DNA of 36,398 nucleotides, taken from positions 1 through 36,398 of IMG/VR virus record IMGVR_UViG_3300036800_000157; one strand, written 5' to 3'. This DNA comes from a virus. The notes under the pieces are model-generated. The model had not been told where the DNA came from. It searched no databases and worked only from the letters and a program-made list of their open reading frames with translations. A program made the translations under genes and the position numbers. Below are positions 6,489-14,183 of the stretch, piece after piece (positions within the stretch are counted from its first letter, which is position 1; each line of letters starts with the position of its first letter).

Positions 6489-6763
6489 GGGCCCGGGGCA
6501 ACGGTGACCGTCACACCACTGGTATAGAAATACCAGTGCAAGCGGAGCCGGCACCGGTGCTGTGGCTGGAGCGGGCGATCCACCGCCGGGTGATCGTGCA
6601 CTGCGCCGACGACCGGTCGATCGAGGGCGTGCTCGTCTTGGCGGCGGACGACGGTCTGCTGTTGTGGTCGGCGAAGCTGTTGGGCAAGCCGGAGGTGGAT
6701 CTGGCCGGTGAGGTGTTCGTGCCCCGCTCGCAGGTGCTGCTCATCCAGACGGTGCGCCAGTGA
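6485..6763 (+). CDS. Small Sm/LSm-like phage protein
   Basis: Start GTG 6485 overlaps the TerL stop (GTGA); a later GTG 6536 is possible. After a short N-terminal stretch, the core (RVIVHCADDRSIEGVLVLAADDGLLLWSAKLLG...VFVPRSQVLLIQTV) has the strand pattern of an Sm-like barrel. A two-strand sheet with an x-S-I-x-G-V-L turn is followed by a final strand. Proteins of this kind, about 90 residues, are common between terminase and portal in actinophages. Function is not established; RNA binding is only suggested by the fold. The stop overlaps the next GTG. Confidence 0.65.
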   Translation: MRARGNGDRHTTGIEIPVQAEPAPVLWLERAIHRRVIVHCADDRSIEGVLVLAADDGLLLWSAKLLGKPEVDLAGEVFVPRSQVLLIQTVRQ

Positions 6764-6894
6764 CCCTGCGGGGCTATTGGACGTGGACGGCGACGGTGTG
6801 CCGATATTGCTCGCACCGGAAGGTGCGACGCGATGACGGCTGGTGCTTGTGCCCGAACTGCGACGGGCTTGACGTGAAGCTCCCGCCGGCCTAG
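6760..6894 (+). CDS. Zinc-ribbon peptide, 44 aa
   Basis: GTG 6760 overlaps the previous stop (GTGA). The product is VTLRGYWTWTATVCRY... with Cys14-x2-Cys17 and a second knuckle WCLCPNC. Together they make a complete small zinc ribbon. TAG 6892-6894 is the stop and at the same time the first base triplet of a start-associated element. Zinc-ribbon peptides of this size near phage terminase genes are frequent and uncharacterised. Confidence 0.7.
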   Translation: MTLRGYWTWTATVCRYCSHRKVRRDDGWCLCPNCDGLDVKLPPA

Positions 6895-6915
6895 CCGGCG
6901 GGTATCCTCGCCGGC
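6892..6915 (+). promoter_or_regulatory. Start-associated element, long form, copy 1
   Basis: Begins TAGCCG and has ATC at offset 12-14. GCCGGCG (6894-6900) pairs perfectly with CGCCGGC (6909-6915) across an 8-base loop. The hairpin abuts GTG 6916, leaving no room for a Shine-Dalgarno sequence. It is 24 bases from the T to the start codon. Confidence 0.7.
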
Positions 6916-7377
6916 GTGACCGACACGCCTCGAACGATGGTGCAGCGAGCCCCCTACCCCGACATCCTCGCCGAGCTCGTCACCAAGACGACGCTTGGCA
7001 TGGACGGATCTTGGCGGGTAACCCTCGAGGACCTCAAGCGGGACGACGACCACGGCCGGGGCGAGGCCGGCGGTCTGACCCTGAAGATCCTGACCAACGG
7101 CTACGACACTTACCATCCCGACCGGGGCCAGGGCTACCGGGTGTACCACTACTTCGTGGTGCCGGCGGCCACCTACGACGAGCGCTCGTGGCGGCGCTGG
7201 CTGTTCGAGCGGTACCTCGACGTGTGGCGTCACGAGGCGATGGAGAGCTTCCGCATCGGCGACGAGCGGCCGTACGCGCCGAGCCACGGCCCCGGGAACG
7301 ACCCGTACCTGGTGCGGGAGGTCGGGACCGACCTGGATCGGCGCACCAGGTTCACTGGCGAGGTCCTCGACGGCTGA
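6916..7377 (+). CDS. Hypothetical protein between terminase and portal, 153 aa
   Basis: GTG 6916 directly follows a hairpin element, with no Shine-Dalgarno sequence. The protein is soluble and aromatic-rich (TYHPDRGQGYRVYHYFVVPAATYDERSWRRWLFERYLDVWRHEAMESF), without Cys or membrane segments. I do not recognise a domain. Its TGA shares one base with the portal ATG (TGATG), so it is coupled to portal translation. Confidence 0.7.
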   Translation: MTDTPRTMVQRAPYPDILAELVTKTTLGMDGSWRVTLEDLKRDDDHGRGEAGGLTLKILTNGYDTYHPDRGQGYRVYHYFVVPAATYDERSWRRWLFERYLDVWRHEAMESFRIGDERPYAPSHGPGNDPYLVREVGTDLDRRTRFTGEVLDG

Positions 7378-8741
7378 TGCACGTCAAGTCCGCCAGCGGC
7401 GATCTCGTCGACGTCTCCCACCGGTCGTGGCCGCTCGCCGGCACGAACTACCAGTCCGAGTACTCGCAGAGCTGGGCCGGCCTGCGCATGTCGGCCCTGC
7501 CGACCGGCGAGTCCCGGATCCTGTCGCTGCGGCGGATCTACAAAGGCAACCCGTGGGTGTGGGGGATCGTGAACATGATCGCCAACGGATTGGCGTCCTT
7601 CCCAATCCGGGTCACCGACTGGGGCCCCTCGGGTAACCGGGTCCCGGTGCGCGGCGACCTGCCCCGCACGAAGCCGGGACCGCCGAACGCCGGCCAGGTC
7701 CTCGACACCCGGCTCAACCATCCGGCCCCCTACATCTCACGCCGGCGAACGATGCGCCGCACCCAGATCGACAAGCTGGTATACGGCAATGCCTTGTGGT
7801 TGAAGGAAGCCGACGGGTACGGCGGCCTGGCCGGATTGTGGAACGTGCCGTGGCGGACGGTGTCGGCGATCGCGGGCACCGAGGTGCCGATCGTCGGGTA
7901 CCGGGCAATGGGTTTCGCCGGCACCAGGTACTTCGATCAGACCGAATGCGTCCAGTTCGGCGAGGGCGACCCCGACGCCCCGATCGCGCCGAGCCCGCTC
8001 GAGAGCCTGCAGTGGACGATCGCCCTCATGGACGCCATGTCGCGGCACCTGGTCGGGTTCTTTCAGAACTCGGCGCGCCCGTCGGGTGTGCTGAAGCTCG
8101 ACCAGATGCCCGACGACGATGACCTGGCGAAGATGCGCAAGCAGATCCGCCAGCTGTACACCGGACCGGAGAACGCCGGCGAACCGTTGATCACGTCGGG
8201 GGAGTGGTCGCCGATGAACGGCGGGGTGTCGTACTCGGATCTGGTGGAGCTGGCCAGGCTGTCCCGCGAGGAGGTGTGCGGTACTTACAATGTGCCGCCG
8301 CCGATCGCCGGGATCTTGGACAAGGCGATCAAAAGCAATGTGGAGGAGCTGCGAGAGCAGTTCCTGCGCGACGTGCTGGCCCCGGCCGGGTCGGAGACGA
8401 CCGACGAGATCGTGGCCCAGATCATCGACCCGGCACCGCAATGGTCGGGCCTGTCGTGCGGGTTCGACATGTCGGCCCGGCTGCTCCCGGATCTGGAGGC
8501 GCTGGCGATGGCCTTCAAGGAGCTGAAGCGGGTGTACACACTGAACGAACTGCGCCGGATGTCCGGGCTCGCCGACCTGGACTTCGAGTGGGCGAATCAG
8601 CCGTGGATGGAGCCGGGGTCGCTGCCGGCGGGCCTGGCCCCGCAGGGGGCGACGGTCAACCCGGACTCCGGTGAGGAGCAGGAAGAGGTCGAGGGGGTGC
8701 TGCCCGGCGACGACGAGTTCGACGAGGACCTCGCCGCCTGA
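7377..8741 (+). CDS. Portal protein (HK97-like, Phage_portal)
   Basis: Starts at ATG 7377 (TGATG) and gives 454 residues. Typical portal features are visible. There is an early segment with serial turns and NPWVWGIVNMIANGLASFPIRV (about 55-80). The core has LVYGNALWLKEADGYGGLAGLWNVPWRTV. The helical stem and clip region has LQWTIALMDAMSRHLVGFFQNSARPSGVLKL. The downstream conserved part is ARLSREEVCGTYNVPPPIAGILDKAIKSNVEELREQFLRDVLAP. The tail is acidic (EEQEEVEGVLPGDDEFDEDLAA). Twelve copies form the DNA channel at one capsid vertex. The next gene is the protease, in standard HK97 order. Confidence 0.95.
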   Translation: MHVKSASGDLVDVSHRSWPLAGTNYQSEYSQSWAGLRMSALPTGESRILSLRRIYKGNPWVWGIVNMIANGLASFPIRVTDWGPSGNRVPVRGDLPRTKPGPPNAGQVLDTRLNHPAPYISRRRTMRRTQIDKLVYGNALWLKEADGYGGLAGLWNVPWRTVSAIAGTEVPIVGYRAMGFAGTRYFDQTECVQFGEGDPDAPIAPSPLESLQWTIALMDAMSRHLVGFFQNSARPSGVLKLDQMPDDDDLAKMRKQIRQLYTGPENAGEPLITSGEWSPMNGGVSYSDLVELARLSREEVCGTYNVPPPIAGILDKAIKSNVEELREQFLRDVLAPAGSETTDEIVAQIIDPAPQWSGLSCGFDMSARLLPDLEALAMAFKELKRVYTLNELRRMSGLADLDFEWANQPWMEPGSLPAGLAPQGATVNPDSGEEQEEVEGVLPGDDEFDEDLAA

Positions 8742-8745
8742 TCTC

Positions 8746-8770
8746 TAGCCGGGCCGCATCGTGAGCGGCC
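8746..8770 (+). promoter_or_regulatory. Start-associated element, long form, copy 2
   Basis: TAGCCG, with ATC at offset 12-14. GGCCGC (8752-8757) pairs with GCGGCC (8765-8770) across 7 bases and abuts ATG 8771. The arm sequence differs from copy 1 but still pairs perfectly. It is 25 bases from the T to the start. Confidence 0.7.
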
Positions 8771-9979
8771 ATGGCCTACGCGAAGCGCCGGATCCGCATG
8801 CAGGTCCGGGCGACCCCCGACGCCGGCGAGGGCACGTTCGTGGCGAAAGTGTCGACGTACGACCTCGAGTACGACGTCGGGTGGAACTGGACCGAGGTCA
8901 TCCAGTCCGCCTGCTTCGAGGAGTCGATCGCGAAGCACCCGACGATCCCGGTGTTCTACAACCACGGGTGGGGGCTCGCCCCGGTCGGGTCCGGAAAGCC
9001 GACCGAGACGGCCAACGCTCTCACCGTCGCCGGGCGCATGTACCTCGAGATCGGCGATCCGATGGTGGCCCGGGTGTACCAGGCGATGCTCGACGAGGCG
9101 CTCGAGGAGTGGTCGATCGGGTTCTGGCCGGAGGAGATCACCTGGAATAGCGACAACCCGCTGTGCGACATCATCAGCAAGGGCGACCTGGCCGAGGCCT
9201 CGATATGTGTGAGGGGCGCCAACCCTGACACCGGCACCCTCGAGCTGAACGCGCGACGACGGGTGTGGATCGAAGGCGACGAGGCTGAGCGCGAGCGGGA
9301 GGTGTCCCGGCTGCGTTCCCGCTTCAACGTGGTCGATCTCGGCCGGCGCTCGAGCGAGATCTGCAGCTCGTGCGGGCACGAGACGCGCGGCCCGACCGGC
9401 AAGGGGGTCGACGAGGGCTCGTGGGATGGCGCGGCATCCCGGTTCTCCGACGACCAGTACAAGACGGCGTGCGCGGTGTGCCGTGGCGACGACCCTGACC
9501 ATCCCAAGCAGGACTGCTCGCTGCCACACCACGAGCCGGACGGCAAGGTGTCCCGGGCGGGGGTGCACGCCGCGGCGGGCCGGGTGAGCGGGACGTCGCT
9601 GACCGACGAGCAGAAGGCGACGGCGGCCGCCCATCTCCGCTCGCATTACAGCAAGGACCTGGAGGAGGACCCGCCGGACTCGATCAAAGCCGACGCCTTC
9701 GGGGCCCCGTCGTCGCGGGCCGGGCATTCCCACGAGCACGCCCACGGCGACGCGTCCCACTCGCACGAGCACACCCATTCCGGCGGCAACTACGACCACG
9801 GCGACAACGCGGCCGACCCCGACAACGAGGTCACCCACGACCACTCCCACGACGGGCCCGAGGGCGCACCGTCCGAGGAGGATCCGGGCCTCGACACCGA
9901 CAGCCGCGACCGGCTCTACCGGGCGCTCGGCTCCGAGCATTGGGCGCCGGTGCTCGCCGACCTGAAAGGCAACCCATGA
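8771..9979 (+). CDS. HK97-type prohead protease with long His-rich C-terminal extension
   Basis: Residues 1-160 are the U35/S78 maturation protease: strand-rich start, catalytic His65 (FYNHGWG), Ser115 (EEWSIGF) and Glu142 region (GDLAEASIC). The enzyme cleaves the capsid delta domain and itself during head maturation. The extension (about 195-402) is unusual. It carries Cys-containing CSSCGHE and the conserved module WDGAASRFSDDQYKTACAVC...KLP-like...AGVHAAAGRVSG...AAAHLRSHY, which also turns up fused to other phage head proteins. A His-rich stretch follows (319-361) with a dozen His in SHEH/HAH/HTH patterns, suggesting metal binding. ATG 8771 sits directly behind a hairpin element. The stop overlaps the next ATG. 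Confidence 0.9.
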   Translation: MAYAKRRIRMQVRATPDAGEGTFVAKVSTYDLEYDVGWNWTEVIQSACFEESIAKHPTIPVFYNHGWGLAPVGSGKPTETANALTVAGRMYLEIGDPMVARVYQAMLDEALEEWSIGFWPEEITWNSDNPLCDIISKGDLAEASICVRGANPDTGTLELNARRRVWIEGDEAEREREVSRLRSRFNVVDLGRRSSEICSSCGHETRGPTGKGVDEGSWDGAASRFSDDQYKTACAVCRGDDPDHPKQDCSLPHHEPDGKVSRAGVHAAAGRVSGTSLTDEQKATAAAHLRSHYSKDLEEDPPDSIKADAFGAPSSRAGHSHEHAHGDASHSHEHTHSGGNYDHGDNAADPDNEVTHDHSHDGPEGAPSEEDPGLDTDSRDRLYRALGSEHWAPVLADLKGNP

Positions 9980-10974
9980 CCGACGTCGAGATCCCCGGCG
10001 AACTGCTCACCCTGTCGACGTTGCGGGCCCGGGCCGGCCGGCGCTTCATCGAATCCGAGACCTACCTGAAAGCCCGGGCCTCCGGGCGGGAGGCCATGGC
10101 GCACGAGCTCGTCGCCGCCGGGCCCGTCCCGGTGCTCGACCAGCCGGAGCTGCGGGCTGCGCTCGGCCTGGTCTCCTTCGACATCGAGGGCATCCCGGTC
10201 ACCGCCGATCTACCGTCCGCGGCGCTGCTGCCCGGCATGGTCGAGACGATCCCGTTCGAGAAGCTGCAGGCCGAGCTCGCCCCTGAACTGTCCGAGACCG
10301 TGCTCGCCACCGCGGTACCGGTGGGCACGTCACTGCCGGAGGGTCAGGTCAACTACGGGCTGACCCCGACGTTGCAGCTGCTGCCCCGCTTCGGGGTCGC
10401 GTTCCCTGTCACGGTCGGCCAGCTTGACGAGCCCGGATATGTCGAGAGCATCATCAACCGGCGCATGGAGGCCGGTGTCGGGCTCGGCCTCGAGAACGAT
10501 CTGATCAACGGCAACGACTCCTGGACCGGGATCCTGGCTCTGCTGGCCGCCGGCGGCGAGACGGTGGCCAAGACGGGCGGCCAGTACCGAGTGGACGCCA
10601 TCGTTCAGGCCGCCGGTGTGGTCCACAACGCCGGCTGGTACCAGCGGCCGCTGGCCGTCGTGTGCAACCCGATCACCAGGACGGCGGTCCTGACAGAGCG
10701 GGACGGCAACACCCAGCCGCTGCCGGTGATCCACATGCTGCGCGGGCTGGTCGACACGTGGATCCCGTCGCGGTGGATGCCGCCCGGCACCGCCGTGGTC
10801 GGCGACTTCTTCTCCGCGGTGGCGCTGCTGGTGCACGGTGGCTTGGAGATCGGGGTGTCGCCGAACTACCTGGATTTCCTGTCCCGCGGCATGGTCGAGA
10901 TGGCGCTCGAGTTCCGCTGCTTCGGCTGGGTGCGCGAGCTCGGCCCCATGTGCTCGGTCACCGGGATCTCCTGA
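9976..10974 (+). CDS. HK97-fold capsid protein 1 (no delta domain)
   Basis: ATG 9976 overlaps the protease stop (ATGA), giving 332 residues. The C-terminal half follows the HK97 capsid order and resembles the next capsid gene. A VVGDFFSAVALLVHGGLEIGVS block matches ACGDFRTACRMWMRTGLSVT there, and NYLDFLSRGMVEMALEFRCFG matches EYMDFFTRGMVAILAELRAAF. The middle also aligns in layout (conserved N-L-I-N-G-N-D type A-domain helix and VCNPITRTAVL strand). It lacks the coiled-coil N-terminal scaffold domain of the second gene. It could form pentons, a minor capsid component, or be an earlier duplicate. Which of the two builds the shell cannot be read from sequence. Confidence 0.8.
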   Translation: MTDVEIPGELLTLSTLRARAGRRFIESETYLKARASGREAMAHELVAAGPVPVLDQPELRAALGLVSFDIEGIPVTADLPSAALLPGMVETIPFEKLQAELAPELSETVLATAVPVGTSLPEGQVNYGLTPTLQLLPRFGVAFPVTVGQLDEPGYVESIINRRMEAGVGLGLENDLINGNDSWTGILALLAAGGETVAKTGGQYRVDAIVQAAGVVHNAGWYQRPLAVVCNPITRTAVLTERDGNTQPLPVIHMLRGLVDTWIPSRWMPPGTAVVGDFFSAVALLVHGGLEIGVSPNYLDFLSRGMVEMALEFRCFGWVRELGPMCSVTGIS

Positions 10975-11004
10975 ACGGTCTAGCCGGCTTCGATCCTCGC
11001 CGGC
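10973..11004 (+). repeat. 32-bp direct repeat, copy A
   Basis: The 32 bases ending in GCCGGC at 11004 are identical to 14110-14141. The repeat contains a start-associated element plus the eight bases upstream of it. The two copies flank the block holding the second capsid gene, the 133-aa protein and the connector. Confidence 0.9.
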
Positions 11005-11005
11005 A
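10981..11005 (+). promoter_or_regulatory. Start-associated element, long form, copy 3
   Basis: TAGCCGGC with ATC at offset 12-14. GCCGGC (10983-10988) pairs with GCCGGC (10999-11004) across 10 bases. One base later comes ATG 11006, the start of a 13-codon frame that runs into the capsid gene. It is 25 bases from the T to that ATG. Confidence 0.7.
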
Positions 11006-11047
11006 ATGACCAGCGCCCGCGCACTTCCCTGGAGGCGACATGCCTGA
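11006..11047 (+). CDS. Possible 13-aa leader peptide before capsid protein 2
   Basis: ATG 11006 is placed against a start-associated hairpin exactly as true gene starts are. The frame (MTSARALPWRRHA) stops at 11045-11047, eight bases inside the capsid gene. A parallel 13-codon frame exists at 14142 behind the duplicate element. The capsid gene itself has its own good ribosome site, so the leader could couple or tune its translation. It may be a chance frame. Confidence 0.35.
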   Translation: MTSARALPWRRHA

Positions 11048-12506
11048 CAAGCCGACTCTCACCGTCTCCGGCGGCCGCCTTCACTGGCTGGTCGACGGCC
11101 GCCTGCTTCCCTATGTGGCGGGCGGTGAGGGTGCCACCACCACCCTCGAGGACGAGATCGTCGAGCTGCGCGCCCAGATCAAGTCGAAGGAGGAGGAGGC
11201 CGGGCGGATCAAGACGGAGGTCGACGCCGACCGCGACCGCCTGCGGGCGGAGGGCGTGAACCTGCTGACCGACAAGCGGTTCGACGAGTTCGACGCCCGC
11301 TGGAAGGAATCGGACGGCCTGAAGGCGGAGGCGTCCGACCTGCGCGGCCGCCTCGAGAAGGTCCTGACCCGCATGGCGGCCGAACGAGGCGGCGGCCGCA
11401 ACCCGCTCGCCGGCGCCGGGGACGTCCCCCTCAACCGGGCCGAGCGGCGCCAGTTCGCCGAGATCGCCAAGCGGTTCATGGGCTCCGAGCCGTACAAGCG
11501 CCTGCTCGAGAGCAACGAACTGAAAAGCCAGGGCACCCGGTTCTCGACGTCGCCGGTCGAGGTCCTCGAGCGGGGCGGCTACGACGAGGGCAGCGGCGCC
11601 CTGGACTCGCCGCTGATCCGGGCGCTGCAGACCCGGACCACGGTCAACGTCGGCGACGCCGGCGCCGTCGTGCCGATCGACCAGCAGGTGTGGCCGCCGA
11701 TCGAGATCCCGGTCCGTCAGGTGATGTTCCTGGACCTCATCCAGATGCTCACCACCGAGAGCGACATGGTCAACTACGTGCAGCAGTCGGTCCGGTCCGA
11801 CTACGCCGCGGAGACCCCCTACGGGACGGTCGCCCCCGAAGCCGACTACGAGTTCGCCCTCAAGCAGGCCAGCGTGAAGCGGCTGCCGCAGTTCATCCCG
11901 GCCACCAAGGACGTCCTCGCCGACCAGGGCGAGCTGCAGCCGCTGCTGCAGGACCAGCTGATGACCGGCGTCCGGCTGAAGCTCGAGGCGCAGACGTGGG
12001 CCGGGGCCGGCAGCTCGCCGACCGACACCCAGTTCCAGGGGGTGCTGAACGCGGCAGGGATCGGCACCGTCACCTACCAGTCGACCGGGCACACCTCCGA
12101 ATACCAGCTCGACGCCTACCACCGGGCCATGACCACCATCCGGCTGGTCCTGTTCGCGGATCCGACCGCGTTCGTGGTCTCCCCGCTCGACTACGAGTGG
12201 GCCGTCCTGAAGCGCGACGCCTACGGCCGCTACATCTTCGAGCCGAACACCGAGTCGGACATCAAGAGCCTGTGGGGGCTCACCACCGTGATCTCCCCGC
12301 TGACCGCCCAGGGCACGGCGGCGTGCGGCGATTTCCGGACCGCTTGCCGTATGTGGATGCGCACCGGCCTGTCGGTGACGGCGTCGACGGAGTACATGGA
12401 TTTCTTCACCCGGGGCATGGTGGCCATCCTGGCCGAGCTGCGGGCCGCGTTCGCCGTCGTCCAGCCCCGTGCCATCTGCGCGATCAACGGCCTCACCGGC
12501 CCGTAA
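11040..12506 (+). CDS. HK97-fold major capsid protein 2 with N-terminal delta domain
   Basis: ATG 11040 lies behind GGAGG (11031-11035). The 488-residue protein has an N-terminal coiled-coil region (about 35-120: TTLEDEIVELRAQIKSKEEEAGRIKTE...DGLKAEASDLRGRLEKVL). This is typical of the scaffolding delta domain removed by the upstream protease. The HK97 shell fold follows. The P-domain and A-domain regions run to FTRGMVAILAELRAAFAVVQPRAICAINGL at the end, matching the usual C-terminal pattern. It is the better candidate for the main shell subunit because it carries the delta domain. It is paired with a shorter homologue directly upstream (9976). Confidence 0.92.
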   Translation: MPDKPTLTVSGGRLHWLVDGRLLPYVAGGEGATTTLEDEIVELRAQIKSKEEEAGRIKTEVDADRDRLRAEGVNLLTDKRFDEFDARWKESDGLKAEASDLRGRLEKVLTRMAAERGGGRNPLAGAGDVPLNRAERRQFAEIAKRFMGSEPYKRLLESNELKSQGTRFSTSPVEVLERGGYDEGSGALDSPLIRALQTRTTVNVGDAGAVVPIDQQVWPPIEIPVRQVMFLDLIQMLTTESDMVNYVQQSVRSDYAAETPYGTVAPEADYEFALKQASVKRLPQFIPATKDVLADQGELQPLLQDQLMTGVRLKLEAQTWAGAGSSPTDTQFQGVLNAAGIGTVTYQSTGHTSEYQLDAYHRAMTTIRLVLFADPTAFVVSPLDYEWAVLKRDAYGRYIFEPNTESDIKSLWGLTTVISPLTAQGTAACGDFRTACRMWMRTGLSVTASTEYMDFFTRGMVAILAELRAAFAVVQPRAICAINGLTGP

Positions 12507-12516
12507 GGAGGATCTG

Positions 12517-12918
12517 ATGGACCGATTCGAGCGTGCCGAGCAGACCATCGTGTTCGAGCATCCGGCCCCGCCGGGACATCCCGACGACGAGCGAGCCAAC
12601 CTGAACCGTCCGGTCACGATCCTGGCCCAGCCCGGCCAGCAGCTCAACCGGGACCCGGAGTTCCTGCGGAAGAACTTCGGGATCCTCCCCGAGCACGCCC
12701 GGTTCATCACGACCTTGGCGAAGTCCCGGGCCCGGCCGCTCACCGACGACGAGAAGGCCGTCGAGCGGGCCGCCGAGGCGAAGGCCAACGTGGCGTTCGC
12801 CCCCGGCGCCGGCGTGAGCTCGGGCGGGATCAGCGCCGAGGAGGCGGCCGACCTGAAGGCCCGGGTCGCCAGGCTCGAGGAGCTCCTCGGCGCCGAGGCA
12901 CCCTCCGCCAAGAAGTAG
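12517..12918 (+). CDS. Hypothetical head protein, 133 aa
   Basis: ATG 12517 has the strongest ribosome site seen here (AAGGAGGA, 12504-12511), suggesting high expression. The N-terminal part (FERAEQTIVFEHPAPPGHPDDERANLNRPVTILAQPGQQLN) looks extended. The middle is helical (PEFLRKNFGILPEHARFITTLAKSRARPLTDDEKAVERA). The end is a short coiled coil (AADLKARVARLEELLGAE). No family is recognised. Position after the capsid and high expression suit a head accessory or decoration protein, which is inference. Confidence 0.65.
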   Translation: MDRFERAEQTIVFEHPAPPGHPDDERANLNRPVTILAQPGQQLNRDPEFLRKNFGILPEHARFITTLAKSRARPLTDDEKAVERAAEAKANVAFAPGAGVSSGGISAEEAADLKARVARLEELLGAEAPSAKK

Positions 12919-12930
12919 CCGGAGGCCCTC
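12916..12930 (+). promoter_or_regulatory. Start-associated element, short form, copy 4
   Basis: TAGCCGGAGG: the TAG is the stop of the upstream gene, and GGAGG inside the element serves as a Shine-Dalgarno sequence for GTG 12931. GGCCC (12924-12928) could pair with GGGCC (12935-12939), enclosing the start. It is 15 bases from the T to the start. Confidence 0.5.
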
Positions 12931-14106
12931 GTGCGGGCCGTCGCCGGGCAGCCGGCCACCATCCGACTTCAGGTCCAGACCGACGGCGGCACCCCGGTCG
13001 CTCCCGACGCCCTCCCGTCGGTCACCGTGTTCGCCGGCGACGGGGTCACCCAGCTCTACAGCGCGACCGGGGCGGCGGTGGGCGGGTCGACCGGGGCCTA
13101 CACGTGGGCGCTGCCACCGCAAGCCAAGCTCGACCAGCTGACCGCCATCTGGACCTACCTGGTGTCGGGGGTGGCCTACACGCAGCCGGTGACGGTCAAC
13201 GTGGTGGCCGGCCGGCTCGTGCACCCCTACACGCTGCGCCAGGCCGACACCAACCTGGCGGCCTGCACCGACGAGCAGCTGCTGTTCCTGATCGACCAGG
13301 CCGAGGACCTCGTCGAGGACGTCCTCGGCTACCCGCCGGTGCTCACCGGCGCCCGCCAAGAATGGGACGTCCTGCGCGGCACCCTCACCGACGCCCTCTA
13401 CATCTCCGGGACCGTGAACGGCCTGCCGTACGGATGGGGGGCCGGCGAGATGCTCATCCCCGGGTTCCGCTACCCGGTGGTCGGTTCCCAGCCGGCCGGG
13501 ACCGCCGCCCTGTACACATCGGTGGCGGCCGGCTCGGCAACATCGGTGCAGTTGGCCGGCAACCAGGTCGGCAAGATCGGCGCCGGCTACCTGCTCGAGA
13601 TCGGCGGCTCGGGGAGCGGCCTGGTTGCCACCACCACCAGCACCGGCACTTTCGACGGCACCAAAACCACCTACACGGTGGCGGCGCTCACCGTCCCGGT
13701 CATGATCGCTTCCGGTGGGGCGGTGCCGTGGTCAGGTCCGCCGTCGGGCGCCGGGGCCGTGTATGCCGGCAGCATAAACGGGGTCGCCCTCGACCCGGTT
13801 GCGGACATCCCCATGCTGCGCGTCCTCGACGGCGCCCTGGCCTGGGCGGACTACCGGCCGTGGATCTCCGGCCGCTACCAGATGTGGTTCACCCACGGCG
13901 CCATCAACCCGCCGGCCGACCTGCGCGCCGCCACCCAGAAACTGATATCGCACGCCGCCAAAGTGTCGAACTACCCCGAGCGCGCCGCCCAGGTGATCAC
14001 GGAGGGCGCCACCATCCTGTTCTCGCTGCCGTCCCCGGACCGACCCACCGGGCTGCCCGAAGTGGACGCAGTCCTTGTGCGCCGGCGCACCCAGTCGGAG
14101 ATCTGA
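12931..14106 (+). CDS. Head-tail connector with N-terminal Ig-like domain
   Basis: GTG 12931 gives 391 residues. Residues about 1-95 form an Ig-like beta domain (VAGQPATIRLQVQTDGGTPVAPDALPSVTVF...TWTYLVSGVAYTQPVTVNVV). From about 97 comes the connector pattern YTLRQADTNLAACTDEQLLFLIDQAEDLVEDVLGYP, the helical start typical of gp6/Ad1-like adaptors that dock under the portal. A Ser/Thr/Gly-rich beta insertion (about 195-255) interrupts it. The C-terminal helices (DLRAATQKLISHAAKVSNYPERAAQVITEGATILFSL) complete it. The fusion of an Ig-like domain to an adaptor is less usual; such domains on phage particles often aid surface attachment. Confidence 0.8.
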   Translation: MRAVAGQPATIRLQVQTDGGTPVAPDALPSVTVFAGDGVTQLYSATGAAVGGSTGAYTWALPPQAKLDQLTAIWTYLVSGVAYTQPVTVNVVAGRLVHPYTLRQADTNLAACTDEQLLFLIDQAEDLVEDVLGYPPVLTGARQEWDVLRGTLTDALYISGTVNGLPYGWGAGEMLIPGFRYPVVGSQPAGTAALYTSVAAGSATSVQLAGNQVGKIGAGYLLEIGGSGSGLVATTTSTGTFDGTKTTYTVAALTVPVMIASGGAVPWSGPPSGAGAVYAGSINGVALDPVADIPMLRVLDGALAWADYRPWISGRYQMWFTHGAINPPADLRAATQKLISHAAKVSNYPERAAQVITEGATILFSLPSPDRPTGLPEVDAVLVRRRTQSEI

Positions 14107-14109
14107 GCC

Positions 14110-14141
14110 GAACGGTCTAGCCGGCTTCGATCCTCGCCGGC
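14110..14141 (+). repeat. 32-bp direct repeat, copy B
   Basis: Identical to 10973-11004. Perfect identity over 32 bases, while other start-associated copies differ, suggests either a recent duplication or recombination, or strong sequence constraint at these two sites. Confidence 0.9.
14118..14141 (+). promoter_or_regulatory. Start-associated element, long form, copy 5
   Basis: TAGCCGGC with ATC at offset 12-14 and paired GCCGGC arms (14120-14125 and 14136-14141). It abuts GTG 14142, which opens a 13-codon frame running into the next gene. It is 24 bases from the T to the GTG. Confidence 0.7.
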
Positions 14142-14183
14142 GTGAGCGCAACCTGCCGAAAGGACCGCCGCTGTGGCCGATGA
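14142..14183 (+). CDS. Possible 13-aa leader peptide
   Basis: GTG 14142 lies directly behind the element, and the frame (VSATCRKDRRCGR) ends at 14181-14183, 11 bases inside the following gene. It mirrors the leader before the capsid gene in length, position and Arg content, though not in sequence. It could equally be coincidental, because the downstream gene has its own AAAGGA site. Confidence 0.35.
   Translation: MSATCRKDRRCGR

Noticed and set aside
8597-9940. Long minus-strand frame opposite the protease gene
   Set aside because: The translated sequence is Arg/Val/Gly-rich without motifs, typical of the antisense of high-GC genes; the plus-strand gene has clear catalytic residues.
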